Counted from the stretch's first letter, positions 8,270 through 17,962 are shown. The stretch: DNA of 64,000 nucleotides from Chloroflexota bacterium (GCA_021802825.1 JAJZRG010000004.1:62001-126000), one strand, 5' to 3'. Notes: generated by a model not told the origin, from the sequence alone. Numbers and translations: made by a program.

Positions 8270-9229
8270 GTGGATCAAGCGCCCGCGCGCCGCCTCACCT
8301 TCGGCATCAAGACCAGTCAGGCCAACACGACCTACGACGAGGTCCTGCGCACGTGGCTTGACGCGGACCGTGTGCCCGCCTTCGAGCACGCCTGGCTGTG
8401 GGACCACCTGGTCCCGCTGCGCGGCAACGTCCGAGGTCCGGCGCTCGAGGCGTGGACCCTCCTGGGAGCGCTGGCGGCGAGGACGCAGCGCCTGCGGCTC
8501 GGGGTGATCGTCACCAGCAATCGCATCCGCCCGCCCGCGGTGCTGGCCAAGATGGCGGCGACTGTGGACCAGATCTCGGGCGGACGACTCGTGTTCGGCA
8601 TCGGGGCCGGGGGCAGCGCGGTGCCCGACGATGCCCGCCGCGCGATGGTCCAGCGCGAGCACGACGCCTACGGACTCGACGTGGTCCCGACCGGCGAGGC
8701 GATCGGCGCGCTCGGCGAGGCCTGCGAGATCGCGCGGCGGATGTGGGCCGAGGACGAGCCGTTCGACTACGAGGGGCACTGGTACCGGCTGCGGGGCGCC
8801 ATCTGCGAGCCCAAGCCCGTGCAGCGGCCGGGGCCTCCCATCATGATCGGGGCCGCCGGGAATCGGAGCCTGCGGATCGTCGCCCGGCACGCGGACATCT
8901 GGAACTGCCCCACACGTGGCGATGTCGCCGAATTCGAGCGGTTCAGTCATGTTCTCGACGACCACTGCGCCGATATCGGCCGCGATCCCGGCACCATCGA
9001 ACGCTCCGTCCAGCTGCTCGTGGACCCGACCCGCCAGTCTGTCCGGGCTGGCGGCGGGCTGCCGCCGATTGCCGGCCCCGACCAGACCCGCGACCTGCTG
9101 CTGGCCTTCATCGCCGCCGGCGCGACCCACTTGGTCCTCGCGCCCGTGGCGTCCGCCACGGACCGTCCGGCGCAGTTTCTCGCCGACGAGGTGGTGGAGC
9201 CGGTGCGCCAGCAGCTCCGACGTGCCTGA
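8270..9229 (+). CDS. LLM-class flavin/F420-dependent oxidoreductase
   Basis: A 319-residue luciferase-like protein with typical segments: FEHAWLWDHL near the N-terminus, LRLGVIVTSN, the ISGGRLVFGIGAGGS glycine-rich stretch and PGPPIMIGAAGNRSLRI. GTG 8270 is the likely start: AGGAGG is 7 nt upstream and the fold begins soon after, whereas an in-frame ATG at 8231 has no such signal. It is divergent from the MarR gene and probably its target, so detoxification of a xenobiotic or an aromatic compound is possible. Substrate and cofactor (F420 or FMN) are not decidable. Confidence 0.87.
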   Translation: MDQAPARRLTFGIKTSQANTTYDEVLRTWLDADRVPAFEHAWLWDHLVPLRGNVRGPALEAWTLLGALAARTQRLRLGVIVTSNRIRPPAVLAKMAATVDQISGGRLVFGIGAGGSAVPDDARRAMVQREHDAYGLDVVPTGEAIGALGEACEIARRMWAEDEPFDYEGHWYRLRGAICEPKPVQRPGPPIMIGAAGNRSLRIVARHADIWNCPTRGDVAEFERFSHVLDDHCADIGRDPGTIERSVQLLVDPTRQSVRAGGGLPPIAGPDQTRDLLLAFIAAGATHLVLAPVASATDRPAQFLADEVVEPVRQQLRRA

Positions 9230-9290
9230 GGCGTCGGGCTGAGCGCTGAGCGCGCTTGACTCGCGCTGCCGGAGACCGAATGCTTGGCGC

Positions 9291-10175
9291 ATGCCCACCC
9301 TGCCCGCGCCCTCCAACCTCGCCCGCCCGCTCCTCGCCGATGGTGCCATGGGCACCGCCCTGTTCACCAACGGCATGCCGGTGGGGGAGTCGCCGGAGGC
9401 CTGGCTGCTGACCCCGGACGGCGCGGCCATGGTCGAGGGCGTGCACCGGGGTCATGTCCAGGCAGGTTCCGAGCTGATCCTGACCTCGACCTTCGGCGCC
9501 AACGCGATCCGGATCGGGGACTCGGAGATCGCCGGGCGGACTGCGGACGTCTGTCGTGCCGCCGTCGCCGCAGCGCGCGCGGCGGCGGGACCCGACCGTC
9601 TGGTCGCCGGCTCGATGGGCCCCACTGGCGGCCTGATGATCCCGTATGGCCTGCTCGACGCGGGCGAGGTCCGGGCCGCGTACGCGCAGCAGGCGGCCGC
9701 GCTCGCCGAGGCGGGCGTGGACGTCATCTGGGTCGAGACGATGATGGACCTCAACGAGGCGATCGCCGCCGTCGAGGGCGCCAAGGAGGGCGCGCCCGGG
9801 CTGCCCGTCGTCTGCACGCTCGTGTTCGCCGCCCGCAACCGCACGATGTTCGGCAACCCGGCGGAGGAGGCGGCCGACAGGCTCGTGGCACTCGGCGTGG
9901 CGGGGATCGGCGCGAACTGCGGCGATGGCTGGGCGCCCGTCGAGGCCGTCATCCCGATCCTGACCGCGCACGCGCCGGGCCTCCACATCGTGGCCAAGGC
10001 GAACGCAGGCATCCCGTCGGGCACGGCCGAGGGCGTCACAACCTACCCGGGCACGCCCGAGGAGGCGGCGGCCTACGCGCGACGCGTGGCCGACATGGGC
10101 GCCACGATCGTCGGCGGCTGCTGCGGCACGACCGCAGCCCACGTGGCGGCGATGGCGGGGGTGCTCGCGGGCTGA
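9291..10175 (+). CDS. Homocysteine S-methyltransferase family protein
   Basis: A 294-residue protein with the betaine/S-methylmethionine-homocysteine methyltransferase barrel. Zinc ligands are visible: C210 in GANCGDG and the CC pair C277-C278 in GGCCGTT. LLADGAMGTALF near the N-terminus and the TSTFGAN motif (66-71) are also family hallmarks. It is the single-domain, MetH N-terminal-like form and would make methionine from homocysteine using a methylated donor that cannot be named. A GGAGA lies upstream of the ATG. The next gene starts 33 nt later and has its own promoter box. Confidence 0.9.
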   Translation: MPTLPAPSNLARPLLADGAMGTALFTNGMPVGESPEAWLLTPDGAAMVEGVHRGHVQAGSELILTSTFGANAIRIGDSEIAGRTADVCRAAVAAARAAAGPDRLVAGSMGPTGGLMIPYGLLDAGEVRAAYAQQAAALAEAGVDVIWVETMMDLNEAIAAVEGAKEGAPGLPVVCTLVFAARNRTMFGNPAEEAADRLVALGVAGIGANCGDGWAPVEAVIPILTAHAPGLHIVAKANAGIPSGTAEGVTTYPGTPEEAAAYARRVADMGATIVGGCCGTTAAHVAAMAGVLAG

Positions 10176-10196
10176 CCTTGCGGCACCAGGGTCCGC

Positions 10197-10202
10197 TAGC
10201 AT
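10197..10202 (+). promoter_or_regulatory. -10 box TAGCAT, predicting a leaderless transcript
   Basis: TAGCAT ends exactly 6 nt before the ATG of the HAD hydrolase, and there is no Shine-Dalgarno sequence. The same box-to-start distance occurs before dtxR-like, gltX and proS genes in this window, which points to a transcription start at or next to the start codon. Confidence 0.5.
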
Positions 10203-10208
10203 GCCGCC

Positions 10209-10910
10209 ATGAGCCCCATCGACTTCAGCCGGTTCGACGCCCTGACCTTCGACTGCTACGGCACGCTCATCGACTGGGAGCGCGGCATCCTCAACGCGTT
10301 CCAGCTCGTGCTGTCTCGGCACGACATCGCCCTGACCGACGACGAGGTCCTCGCGCTCTACGCGAAGCACGAGGAGGCCATCGAGGGGAGCGTGTACCGC
10401 ACGTACCGCGAGGTGCTCGCCGGGGCCGCGCGGGGCGTGTGCGCCGACCTGGGCGTGGACCCGTCGGACCGCGCGATCGCCGAGTTCTCGGCGTCGGTCG
10501 GCGACTGGCCGGCGTTCGCCGATTCGGCCACCGCCCTCCGCCGGCTCAAGACCCGCTTTCGGCTCGGCGTGCTCACCAACTGCGACGACGACCTGTTCGC
10601 GGACTCGAATCGCCGGCTCGGGGTCGACTTCGACTGGGTCGTCACCGCCCAGCAGGCCCGCGGGTACAAGCCGCGCCCGGCCAACTTCGACGCGCTGTTC
10701 GCCCGCATGGACGTGCCCCGGGAGCGGATCCTCCACGTGGCCCAGAGCCTGTTCCACGATCACGTCCCGGCGAAGGCCCTCGGCATGACGACCGTCTGGA
10801 TCGACCGCCGCCACGACAAGCCGGGCTTCGGCGCCACGCCGCCGGCCGACGCCACGCCCGACCTTGCCTGCCCCGACGTGCGCTCGTTCGCGGAACTCGC
10901 GCTGGGCTGA
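10209..10910 (+). CDS. Haloacid dehalogenase type II-like HAD hydrolase
   Basis: A 233-residue HAD hydrolase. Motif I is FDCYGTLIDWE with nucleophile D15; motif II is the Thr/Asn in GVLTNCDDD; motif III lysine is in GYKPRPANF; motif IV is poorly visible, replaced by HVAQSLFHDHVPAK. The DCYGTLIDWE form and HVAQSLFHD are typical of the L-2-haloacid dehalogenase subgroup, many of which act on other small substrates. It appears leaderless, with a -10 box 6 nt upstream. Gene neighbours give no clue to substrate. Confidence 0.85.
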   Translation: MSPIDFSRFDALTFDCYGTLIDWERGILNAFQLVLSRHDIALTDDEVLALYAKHEEAIEGSVYRTYREVLAGAARGVCADLGVDPSDRAIAEFSASVGDWPAFADSATALRRLKTRFRLGVLTNCDDDLFADSNRRLGVDFDWVVTAQQARGYKPRPANFDALFARMDVPRERILHVAQSLFHDHVPAKALGMTTVWIDRRHDKPGFGATPPADATPDLACPDVRSFAELALG

Positions 10911-11011
10911 AGCCCGGGGCGTCGCGCTCGAGCGCCGAACCCCGCGGCGGCCCACGGGACGGGCGAGGGCGCGCTAGGCTGCGAAGTCGTGGGAACCGAA
11001 CGAGCATCCGG

Positions 11012-12586
11012 GTGGTGACGGCGTCGAACCGCACTCAGACACCGGGCGAGGCGACGCCAGGCGAGGTCGCCCTCCGTGTCGGGCTGGTGGCGCTCGGCCT
11101 CGCGCTTGCGACGATCGCGGCCGCTGGCCTGGAGCAGGGCCTCGGGGTCCAGGACGCGTCGCCCGTCTACCTCGTCGCGGTCGTGCTCGCGGCGAGCGTG
11201 CTCGGCACCTGGGCCGCCGTCGCCACATCGGCCCTCTCATTCCTCATCTATGACTTCCTGTTCACCTCCCCGCAGTTCACGCTCGCGGTGTCGAACCCGG
11301 CCGAGTGGCTCAGCCTGCTGCTGTTCCTCATCGTCGCCGTGGTCATCGGCCGCCTCGCCGCGCTCCAGCGCGACCGTGCCGAGGAGGCTGACCGCCGGGT
11401 CCGGGAGGGGGTCGCGCTCGTCGCGATGAGCCGTGAGGTGGCGCTGGCCACGACATTCGAGGAGGCCGCGGCCGAGATCGCCATGCGGCTCAAGGCGGAC
11501 GCGGAGATGGACGAGGTCTGGGTCGAGAAGGCCGATGCCGACGGGCGCGCCGTCGCCTGGACGGGCGTGGGTCCGCCCGCCGATCCGGGCATCCCATGGA
11601 CGCTCGTCCGCTCCGACATCGACGACTCCACCGAGTGGCTTCGTCTCCACACGGGCGCCACCGCCGTCGCCGCCGACGAGGACGCGCCTGCCCACTACGT
11701 GGTCCCGATCGACGCGGGCGACGAGCGCGCAGGGTCGATCCACGCCACGCGTCGCCCCGCGGAGCCCCGCCCGGGCCGCGGCGCGCGGCGGCTCCTCGCG
11801 CTGGCGGCTGACCAGCTCGCGCTCGCGCATCGCCGCGACCGGCTCCGTGCCGAGCTCACCGCCGCCGAGGTGGCGCGCCAGAGCGACGCCTTGCGTGGTG
11901 CCATCCTGGACTCGGTGTCCCACGACCTGCGCACGCCGATCGCCAGCATTCGGGCCCTCGCCGGCGGCCTGGCGGACGCGGCGCCGGCCCTGGAGCCCCA
12001 GGCCGTCCGCTCCACTGCTGACAAGATCGATGCCGAGGGCGAGCGTCTCGGCAGCCTCGTCAACGGCCTGCTCGACATGGGGCGCATCCAGTCCGGCGGG
12101 ATCCGCGCGGACCTCCGTCCGTACGACCTCGCGGAGCTCGTCGAGACCACGCTGCGGCACCATCCCCCTGATGCCGCTTCGCGCCCGGTGGGGGTGGACG
12201 TCCCGGACGACCTGTCGCCCGTCCTGGCCGACGCCGTGCTCGCGGACGTGGCCCTGGGGAACGTGCTGGACAACGCGGCGGCACACACCGCGGGCAACGC
12301 GCTCATCCGCGTGTCCGCGGGCAGCCTCGAGCCGGGCTGGGTCCTCCTCGCCGTGGACGACGCCGGACCGGGTGTCCCGGACGACACCCTGCCCCACCTG
12401 TTCGACCGCTTCTACCGCGTCCGCGCCGGGCAGGAGGCGGCCCGTCACGGCATGGGCCTCGGGCTGGCGATCGCGAAGGGTTTCGTCGAGGCGATGGGCG
12501 GCACGATCTGGGCCGAGCGGAGCGACCTCGGCGGCCTCGGGATCCGGATCCGCCTGCCCGTCGCGCCCGAGGAGCGAGCCCGGTGA
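11012..12586 (+). CDS. KdpD-like sensor histidine kinase lacking the KdpD/USP N-terminus
   Basis: This 524-residue membrane kinase contains a DUF4118-type four-helix membrane block (about 15-120), a GAF-like region, a HisKA domain with phospho-accepting H304 in SVSHDLRTPIAS and an HATPase with NVLDNAAAHTA, DDAGPGVP and GMGLGLAIAKGF. That is the C-terminal half of KdpD without the cytoplasmic KdpD and universal-stress domains. GTG 11012 or 11015 is the likely start; a TAGGCT box is at 10975. The stop overlaps the GTG of the response regulator, so the pair is translationally coupled. No kdpFABC is in the window, but a KimA-like potassium importer lies 2.4 kb away. Confidence 0.88.
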   Translation: MVTASNRTQTPGEATPGEVALRVGLVALGLALATIAAAGLEQGLGVQDASPVYLVAVVLAASVLGTWAAVATSALSFLIYDFLFTSPQFTLAVSNPAEWLSLLLFLIVAVVIGRLAALQRDRAEEADRRVREGVALVAMSREVALATTFEEAAAEIAMRLKADAEMDEVWVEKADADGRAVAWTGVGPPADPGIPWTLVRSDIDDSTEWLRLHTGATAVAADEDAPAHYVVPIDAGDERAGSIHATRRPAEPRPGRGARRLLALAADQLALAHRRDRLRAELTAAEVARQSDALRGAILDSVSHDLRTPIASIRALAGGLADAAPALEPQAVRSTADKIDAEGERLGSLVNGLLDMGRIQSGGIRADLRPYDLAELVETTLRHHPPDAASRPVGVDVPDDLSPVLADAVLADVALGNVLDNAAAHTAGNALIRVSAGSLEPGWVLLAVDDAGPGVPDDTLPHLFDRFYRVRAGQEAARHGMGLGLAIAKGFVEAMGGTIWAERSDLGGLGIRIRLPVAPEERAR

Positions 12587-13287
12587 GCGGCGCGCATCTC
12601 CTGCTCGTCGAGGACGATTCCGTGGCCCGCGTCGCGGTGGCGGAGAACCTGGCAGGGCACGGATACGCTGTGGCCGAGGCGGGGACGGTGGCCGAGGCCC
12701 TGCGCTCCTGGGACGCGGCCCGCCCGGACCTCATCGTGCTCGATCTCGGGCTGCCCGACCTCGACGGGCTCACGGTCATCCGCCGCGTCCGGCGCGAGGC
12801 GGCCACGCCGATCCTCGTGCTCTCCGCTCGCGGCCGCGAGGGCGACAAGATCGAGGCGCTCGAGGCTGGCGCCGACGACTACGTGACCAAGCCGTACGGG
12901 ATGGGCGAGGTGCGCGCCCGGGTCGCTGCGCTCCTGCGCCGTGTCGGCGGGCCGGCGGGCGAGCCGTCAGGCGTGCTGCGCAACGGGTCCATCGCCCTGG
13001 ACCCGGTCCGGCGCGTCGTCACCGTGGGGCATGCCGAGCTCGACCTGACCCCGCGCGAGTACGAGTTGCTCAAGCAGATGCTCGCTGCGCCGGGGCGCGT
13101 CCTGACGCGCGGCCGCCTGCTGCGCGCGGTCTGGGGGACCGCGTACAGCGACGAGGGGCACTACCTGCACGTGTACGTCTCGCGGCTCCGCCGGAAGCTC
13201 GCCGCGGCCGACCCGGGAGGCGACGCCAAGGATCTCGTGGCGGCCGAACCGGGCGTGGGCTATCGCGTGCGTGAACGGGGCGACTAG
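12583..13287 (+). CDS. KdpE-like OmpR-family response regulator
   Basis: A 234-residue response regulator. The receiver has acid pair ED at 10-12 in LLVEDDSV, phospho-acceptor D54 in IVLDLGLPDLDG and lysine in YVTKPYGMGEV. The YVTKPYG..EV form is typical of KdpE. The C-terminal winged helix includes LTPREYELLKQM and SRLRRKL. The GTGA overlap with the upstream kinase gives a clear operon. It likely controls potassium-related genes by analogy, but the target could be distant since no kdp genes are nearby. Confidence 0.9.
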   Translation: MSGAHLLLVEDDSVARVAVAENLAGHGYAVAEAGTVAEALRSWDAARPDLIVLDLGLPDLDGLTVIRRVRREAATPILVLSARGREGDKIEALEAGADDYVTKPYGMGEVRARVAALLRRVGGPAGEPSGVLRNGSIALDPVRRVVTVGHAELDLTPREYELLKQMLAAPGRVLTRGRLLRAVWGTAYSDEGHYLHVYVSRLRRKLAAADPGGDAKDLVAAEPGVGYRVRERGD

Positions 13288-13315
13288 CGCCAGACGGGGC
13301 GTCGGCCGAACGGAC

Positions 13316-15616
13316 TCACTCCCGCGCCGCTGGCCCCTGCACGGCTTGAACCGTCGCTCCCCCGTCGAGGGCGACCACCTCAAGCAGCGTCTCGTCAGCC
13401 TTGCGGCGGAAGCGCAGGTGCGCCCGGCCGGCGCCGACGGGCAGGTCGCGCAGCTCCACCTCCTCGATGCCTCGCGGGAGCAGCGGTCGCCGGATGCGCA
13501 GGACGCCGGCGAACCCGTCAGGCTCGATCCCGAGGGTCGTGATGAGCAGGGACGGCAGCGCCCCTGCGGCCCACGCCTGCGGATGGCACGCCACCGGATA
13601 GCGGACCGGGTCCGCGAAGGTGTCCCGACCGAACCCCGCGAGGCACTCGGGGAGGCGGTCGTGGGGCAGGCGGCCGGCCGCCTCGAGCAGGCCTAGGAAG
13701 ATCGCCTCGGCCGCCTCCCGGTGCCCGTAGCGGCAGAAGCCGTCGGCGATCAGGCTGTTGTCGTGCGGCCAGATCGTGCCGAGGTGGTAGCCGATCGGGT
13801 GGTAGGCGGTCGCCTCGGTCGAGAGCGTCCGGATCCCCCAGCCGCCGAACATGTCGGGCTGCATGAGGCGGTGGGCGACCTTCGCGGCGCGTTCCTCACC
13901 GGCGATCCCGGTCCACAGCACCTGGCCCGCGTTGGAGGTCACCACCTCGCAGGGCGAGCCGTTGGCCAGCGCCAGCGCGTAGCACCCCAGGGGCTCGTTC
14001 CAGAAGCGCGCCTCGAATCGCTCTCGCAGCTCAGCCGCAGCCCGGCGCAGGGACGCTGCGGCGGCCGCGTCGCCGTCGCGCTCGTACAGGTCGGCGATGG
14101 CGAGCCGCGCCCGGTACACGTAGCCTTGGACCTCGGCCAGGGCAATGGGCGGCTCGGCCAGGGACCCATCGGCCATCACGATCGCGTCGCCGGAATCCTT
14201 CCAGCCCTGGTTCGCGAGCCCGTTCGCGGAACGGCCCCGATAGGTCAGGAAGCCGTCTCCGTCGTCCGCCGCCGTCCGGTCGATCCAACCCAGCGCCGCC
14301 TCGACCGAGCCCCGCAGCTCGCGGAACAGGTCGAGCGACCCGGTCCACGTCGCGTGGCGGCCGAGCAGCATCAGGAACAGCGGGGTCGCGTCAACGGTGC
14401 CGAAGTAGGGCGTCTGTGGGATCTCGTCGGTGCGCGCGAGCTCTCCGATCCGGAGCTCGTGCAGGATCCGGCCCGGCTGCTCCTCGCGCCACGCGTCGTC
14501 GGTCTGGCCCTGGCGGCTGGCCAGGAGGCGCAGCGTCTCGGCGGCGACGTCGGCGTCAAACGCGAGCGACTGGAGCGCCGCGATCAGCGAGTCGCGCCCG
14601 AACACCGTCGCGAACCACGGGATGCCCGCCTCGTAGTAGCGCAGCCCTCCGAGCTGGCCGCGGAGGAGCGCCAGGTCGTCGAGCGAGCGCCCGAGCGCCC
14701 GGCGGAGCGCGAACGAACTGGTGCGCACCGAGGTCGTCCAGCCGTGCCCGCCGATCCACTCGCCATCGGCCGTGTCCTCGGCCGTGGCGTGACTGGCGTC
14801 GGTGTTCCTGCGCGGCTGTCGGTGCGGTGAGCTGCGCTCCTCGACAGGCTGCACGCCGCGCCCGGCCTTTTCGGACAGCTCCACCTCCACCCGGAGCGTG
14901 GTGCGCTTGCGGCCGGGGATTGAAAGGGTGAGCGACGCGCCGTCGGAGGTGAAGGTGTCCGGCTCGGGCCGGATGCGGATCGAGACGCCGCGCTCGACGC
15001 CATCGCTGCCCGCGTACCCGAAGCGCAGCGTGCCTCCATGCCAGGCGGGTTGCCGGAGGCTGCCGGACCCCTGGCCCGCGAGCCCCCGGACCTGGAACAC
15101 GTCCTCGAAGGTGGCCCGGAACCGCAGGTCCACCGGGATGGACGCATCGGTGTCGCCGAAGTTGCGGATCTCGAGCTCGTCGTGGAGGGCCGGCCCCGAC
15201 GCGTCCACACGCCGGGTCCAGGTGATCCCCAGCTGGTCGCGCTCGACCCTGCGCTCGCCGTCCGACTGCGACCCGAGGGCGGGGTTGGTGAGCTCGAGCA
15301 GCAGCGTGTTGCCGCCGACCTCGGTCGCCGCCAGCGTCTCGGGCTTCGCGCCGCCCAGCCGCAGCTCGTACCCGTCGAGGAACCGGCAGTCGTGGTGGTA
15401 GAAGCCGAGGCCGTGCCCGCCGCGCGCGGGGATCTGGCCGTCCGGCCCGCACAGCAGGAAGGGCTCGCCGTCCTTCGCCGTCACCGCGTCGGTGATGCCA
15501 GCGGCGGCGCTGCTGCGGTGTCGCCTGGCGTGCGCGCCCGGCTGGTTGGGCGGCGGGGCCGACGTGTCCGCCGGCGTCAGGGCGCCGGGGTTCGGAGGCA
15601 CGCCGGTGGAAGCCAT
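13316..15616 (-). CDS. Amylo-alpha-1,6-glucosidase-type (glycogen-debranching-like) protein
   Basis: A roughly 766-residue protein with an N-terminal glycogen-debranching-type beta domain (around FYHHDCRFLDGYELRL) and a C-terminal six-hairpin glycosidase barrel containing PWFATVFGRDSLIAALQSLAF, PYFGTVDATPLFL and TIWPHDNSLIADGF. This two-domain form is common in bacteria and is annotated as amylo-alpha-1,6-glucosidase. The first 40-50 residues are Pro/Ala-rich and disordered. ATG 15616 is favoured over an in-frame start at 15670 by a GGAG-like site, but with doubt. It is convergent with the KdpE-like gene. The sugar released is not proved; trehalose or glucosylglycerate handling are alternatives. 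Confidence 0.8.
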   Translation of the reverse strand: MASTGVPPNPGALTPADTSAPPPNQPGAHARRHRSSAAAGITDAVTAKDGEPFLLCGPDGQIPARGGHGLGFYHHDCRFLDGYELRLGGAKPETLAATEVGGNTLLLELTNPALGSQSDGERRVERDQLGITWTRRVDASGPALHDELEIRNFGDTDASIPVDLRFRATFEDVFQVRGLAGQGSGSLRQPAWHGGTLRFGYAGSDGVERGVSIRIRPEPDTFTSDGASLTLSIPGRKRTTLRVEVELSEKAGRGVQPVEERSSPHRQPRRNTDASHATAEDTADGEWIGGHGWTTSVRTSSFALRRALGRSLDDLALLRGQLGGLRYYEAGIPWFATVFGRDSLIAALQSLAFDADVAAETLRLLASRQGQTDDAWREEQPGRILHELRIGELARTDEIPQTPYFGTVDATPLFLMLLGRHATWTGSLDLFRELRGSVEAALGWIDRTAADDGDGFLTYRGRSANGLANQGWKDSGDAIVMADGSLAEPPIALAEVQGYVYRARLAIADLYERDGDAAAAASLRRAAAELRERFEARFWNEPLGCYALALANGSPCEVVTSNAGQVLWTGIAGEERAAKVAHRLMQPDMFGGWGIRTLSTEATAYHPIGYHLGTIWPHDNSLIADGFCRYGHREAAEAIFLGLLEAAGRLPHDRLPECLAGFGRDTFADPVRYPVACHPQAWAAGALPSLLITTLGIEPDGFAGVLRIRRPLLPRGIEEVELRDLPVGAGRAHLRFRRKADETLLEVVALDGGATVQAVQGPAARE

Positions 15617-15716
15617 GGTCCCATGCTCCGTCGCCCCGGCAGGCAGGCGCGGTGCACGGTCGGGCGACACCCTTGCAGCGTCATCGCATCGGGCCCCGCC
15701 GCTCAGGAGCGCCTCC

Positions 15717-17738
15717 CTAGCGCTGCCGCCGGAACGGCACGTCGGCGACGATGATCCCCGGGTGCCCGGTGAGCGCGTCGCGCAGCCGGTAGGCGCTCTG
15801 GTTGTAGAGGAAGCGCTCCCACCAGTGCTTGATGATCCGCTCCGGGATCAGCACGATCGTGACTACCGACGAGTCCTTCTCCGCGGTGAGTTCCAGATAG
15901 CGGATCAGTGGCCGCACGAACTCGCGGTACGGCGATTCCACGATCACCAGGTCCACGCCGCGCACCTGCGCCTCGAAGCGCGTCCGGAACGCCTCGGCCT
16001 GGCGGAGATCGTCGGTGACGTGGACGGCGACCACGCTCTTGGACATCGTCAGGCCCAGCTTGATGGCCTGGATCGCGTCCCGGCGCATGTCCTGCATCGG
16101 CACGATGACCCGCTGGCCGCGGCTCGGCGGCCCGATGACCGACTCGGGCCGGACGTGCAGCTCGACCTGCGCGCTGCGGTACTCGCGCGAGATCAGGCGC
16201 ATCAGGAGGACGAGGATCGGGACGATGATGATCACGATCCAGGCGCCGAGGGCGAACTTGGCGATGGCGAAGATGACGGCCACGATGCCGGTGGCGATCG
16301 CGCCGATGCTGTTGATGAGCGCGCTCCGCTGCCAGCCGGCCTCCTTGGTGGTCAGCCAGTGGCGGACCATGCCGGCCTGGGAGAGCGTGAAGGCCGTGAA
16401 CACGCCGATCGCGTAGAGCGGGATGAGCGCCTCGACACGGCCCCGGAACGCGAGCACCACGATGATCGCGATGATCGCCAGCGCGACGATCCCGGAGTTG
16501 AACGCGAGGCGCTCGCCGCGGAACGCGAACTGGCGTGGCATGAAGCCGTCGCGGGCCAGGATCGAGGCGAGCCGCGGGAAGTCCGCGAAGCTTGTCTGGG
16601 CCGCCAGGATGAGGATCCCCATCGTCGAGAAGATGAGGACGTAGTAGACGGGCGTGAACCCGAACACGGCCCGGCCGATCTGGGAGAGCACCGATTCGGT
16701 GGGGCTCGGCACCGCACCGCTGACCACGGCGAGGTACGAGATGCCCAGGAACACCACGCCCAGGACGACGGCCATCGTGACCATCGTCTTCTGCGCGTTC
16801 TTCCACTCCGGGGGCTTGAACGCGGGGGTCCCGTTGCTGATGGCCTCGGTCCCGGTCATCGCCGAGCAGCCGTCGGCGAACGCTCGCATGAGCAGGAGCA
16901 CGGACATGCTCTCCACGGGCACCTTGACCGCCTCGACGCCCATCACCTGGGGCGGTTGCCCGGTCATCGTCTGCCAGATGCCCATGCCGACGAGGAGCAG
17001 GACGCTGCCGATGAAGATGTACGTGGGCAGGGCGAAGATCGTGCCGCTCTCGGACAGGCCGCGCAGGTTCACCGCCATGACGAGCAGGATCGCCACGACG
17101 ATCAGCACCAGCGTGAACGGGATGTCGGTGTCCGGCAGGGGGGTCGAGAGCACGGGGAACGCAGAGGCAAGGTTGAACACGCCCGAGGACACGCTGACTG
17201 ACACCGTGAGCACGTAGTCGGTGAGCAGCGCTGCTGCGGCGATCAGCCCGGCGTTGATGCCCAGGTTCTCGTGGGCCACGATGTAGCTGCCGCCGCCGTG
17301 GGGGTAGGCGCGGATGGTCTGGCGGTAACTGAACGTGACGAGGAACAGCAGCCCGACGATCAGCAGCGAGATTGGCATCAGGTAGCTGAACGCCATGGTG
17401 CCGACGGCGAGCAGCGTGAACATGCTCGCCTCGGTGGCGTAGGCGACAGAGCTCATCACGTCGCTCGAGAACACCGCGAGCGCCTTCCACTTGGGCAGGC
17501 GCTGCTCCAGCTCCTCGTGCGTGGACAGGACGCGGCCGAACAGGACGCGCCGGGCGCCGAAGCCCAGACGCCCACTGCGCGAGTCGGGCTCGATGGCGGC
17601 GACCTTGGCCACGATGGTGCCCTGCTCGCCGTAGCGGAAGAAGCGGGCCTCGGGGCGATTGACGCGGACCCGGCGGTCGCCGGGCTTGCGGCCCGAGCGG
17701 GGGATGCGGCTGGGGACAGCGGGCAGCTGGTCAGCCAC
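15717..17738 (-). CDS. KimA-like APC-family potassium importer
   Basis: A 673-residue membrane protein with about 12 helices followed by a soluble tail of roughly 180 residues. The N-terminal membrane region contains FSSDVMSSVAYATEASM, YPHGGGSYIVAHENLG and LLTDYVLTVSVSVSSG, which match the KimA/YdaO branch of APC transporters; in Bacillus these are high-affinity potassium-proton symporters controlled by c-di-AMP. The tail, with RGQRVIVPMQDMRRD and VVAVHVTDD, resembles the KimA cytoplasmic domain. GTG start. A TATGTT box about 140 nt upstream implies a long leader. An amino-acid permease role is the alternative. The KdpDE-like pair nearby supports potassium. Confidence 0.82.
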   Translation of the reverse strand: MADQLPAVPSRIPRSGRKPGDRRVRVNRPEARFFRYGEQGTIVAKVAAIEPDSRSGRLGFGARRVLFGRVLSTHEELEQRLPKWKALAVFSSDVMSSVAYATEASMFTLLAVGTMAFSYLMPISLLIVGLLFLVTFSYRQTIRAYPHGGGSYIVAHENLGINAGLIAAAALLTDYVLTVSVSVSSGVFNLASAFPVLSTPLPDTDIPFTLVLIVVAILLVMAVNLRGLSESGTIFALPTYIFIGSVLLLVGMGIWQTMTGQPPQVMGVEAVKVPVESMSVLLLMRAFADGCSAMTGTEAISNGTPAFKPPEWKNAQKTMVTMAVVLGVVFLGISYLAVVSGAVPSPTESVLSQIGRAVFGFTPVYYVLIFSTMGILILAAQTSFADFPRLASILARDGFMPRQFAFRGERLAFNSGIVALAIIAIIVVLAFRGRVEALIPLYAIGVFTAFTLSQAGMVRHWLTTKEAGWQRSALINSIGAIATGIVAVIFAIAKFALGAWIVIIIVPILVLLMRLISREYRSAQVELHVRPESVIGPPSRGQRVIVPMQDMRRDAIQAIKLGLTMSKSVVAVHVTDDLRQAEAFRTRFEAQVRGVDLVIVESPYREFVRPLIRYLELTAEKDSSVVTIVLIPERIIKHWWERFLYNQSAYRLRDALTGHPGIIVADVPFRRQR

Positions 17739-17879
17739 GGCGGGCCCCGGTCGCTGAGGTGCGAGCGGCCGGGGTCCGGCCGGGGTGGACTGTGTTCGGG
17801 CGGGTCAACATGGCTCCGGGGCGCGGCTGGGTCGTGACGGGTCACAGGGGCGAAGGGAACGTTCGGCGCCCGCACCCTC

Positions 17880-17885
17880 AACATA
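17880..17885 (-). promoter_or_regulatory. Probable -10 box (TATGTT) for the KimA-like gene
   Basis: TATGTT on the minus strand lies 141 nt upstream of the GTG start and implies a 5' leader of roughly 130 nt. No -35 box is evident. Confidence 0.35.
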
Positions 17886-17962
17886 CCCAGGGCTCCACGC
17901 GTGAACGGCCGGCCGCGCGGTCAAGGCCCTCAACAAGGCCTCAACAGGTGGCTCACCGCCGC

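Noticed and set aside
17739..17885. A c-di-AMP (ydaO-type) riboswitch in the leader of the KimA-like gene
   Set aside because: The leader length is suitable and such riboswitches control kimA in Bacillus, but none of the conserved ydaO core segments could be recognised on the minus strand.
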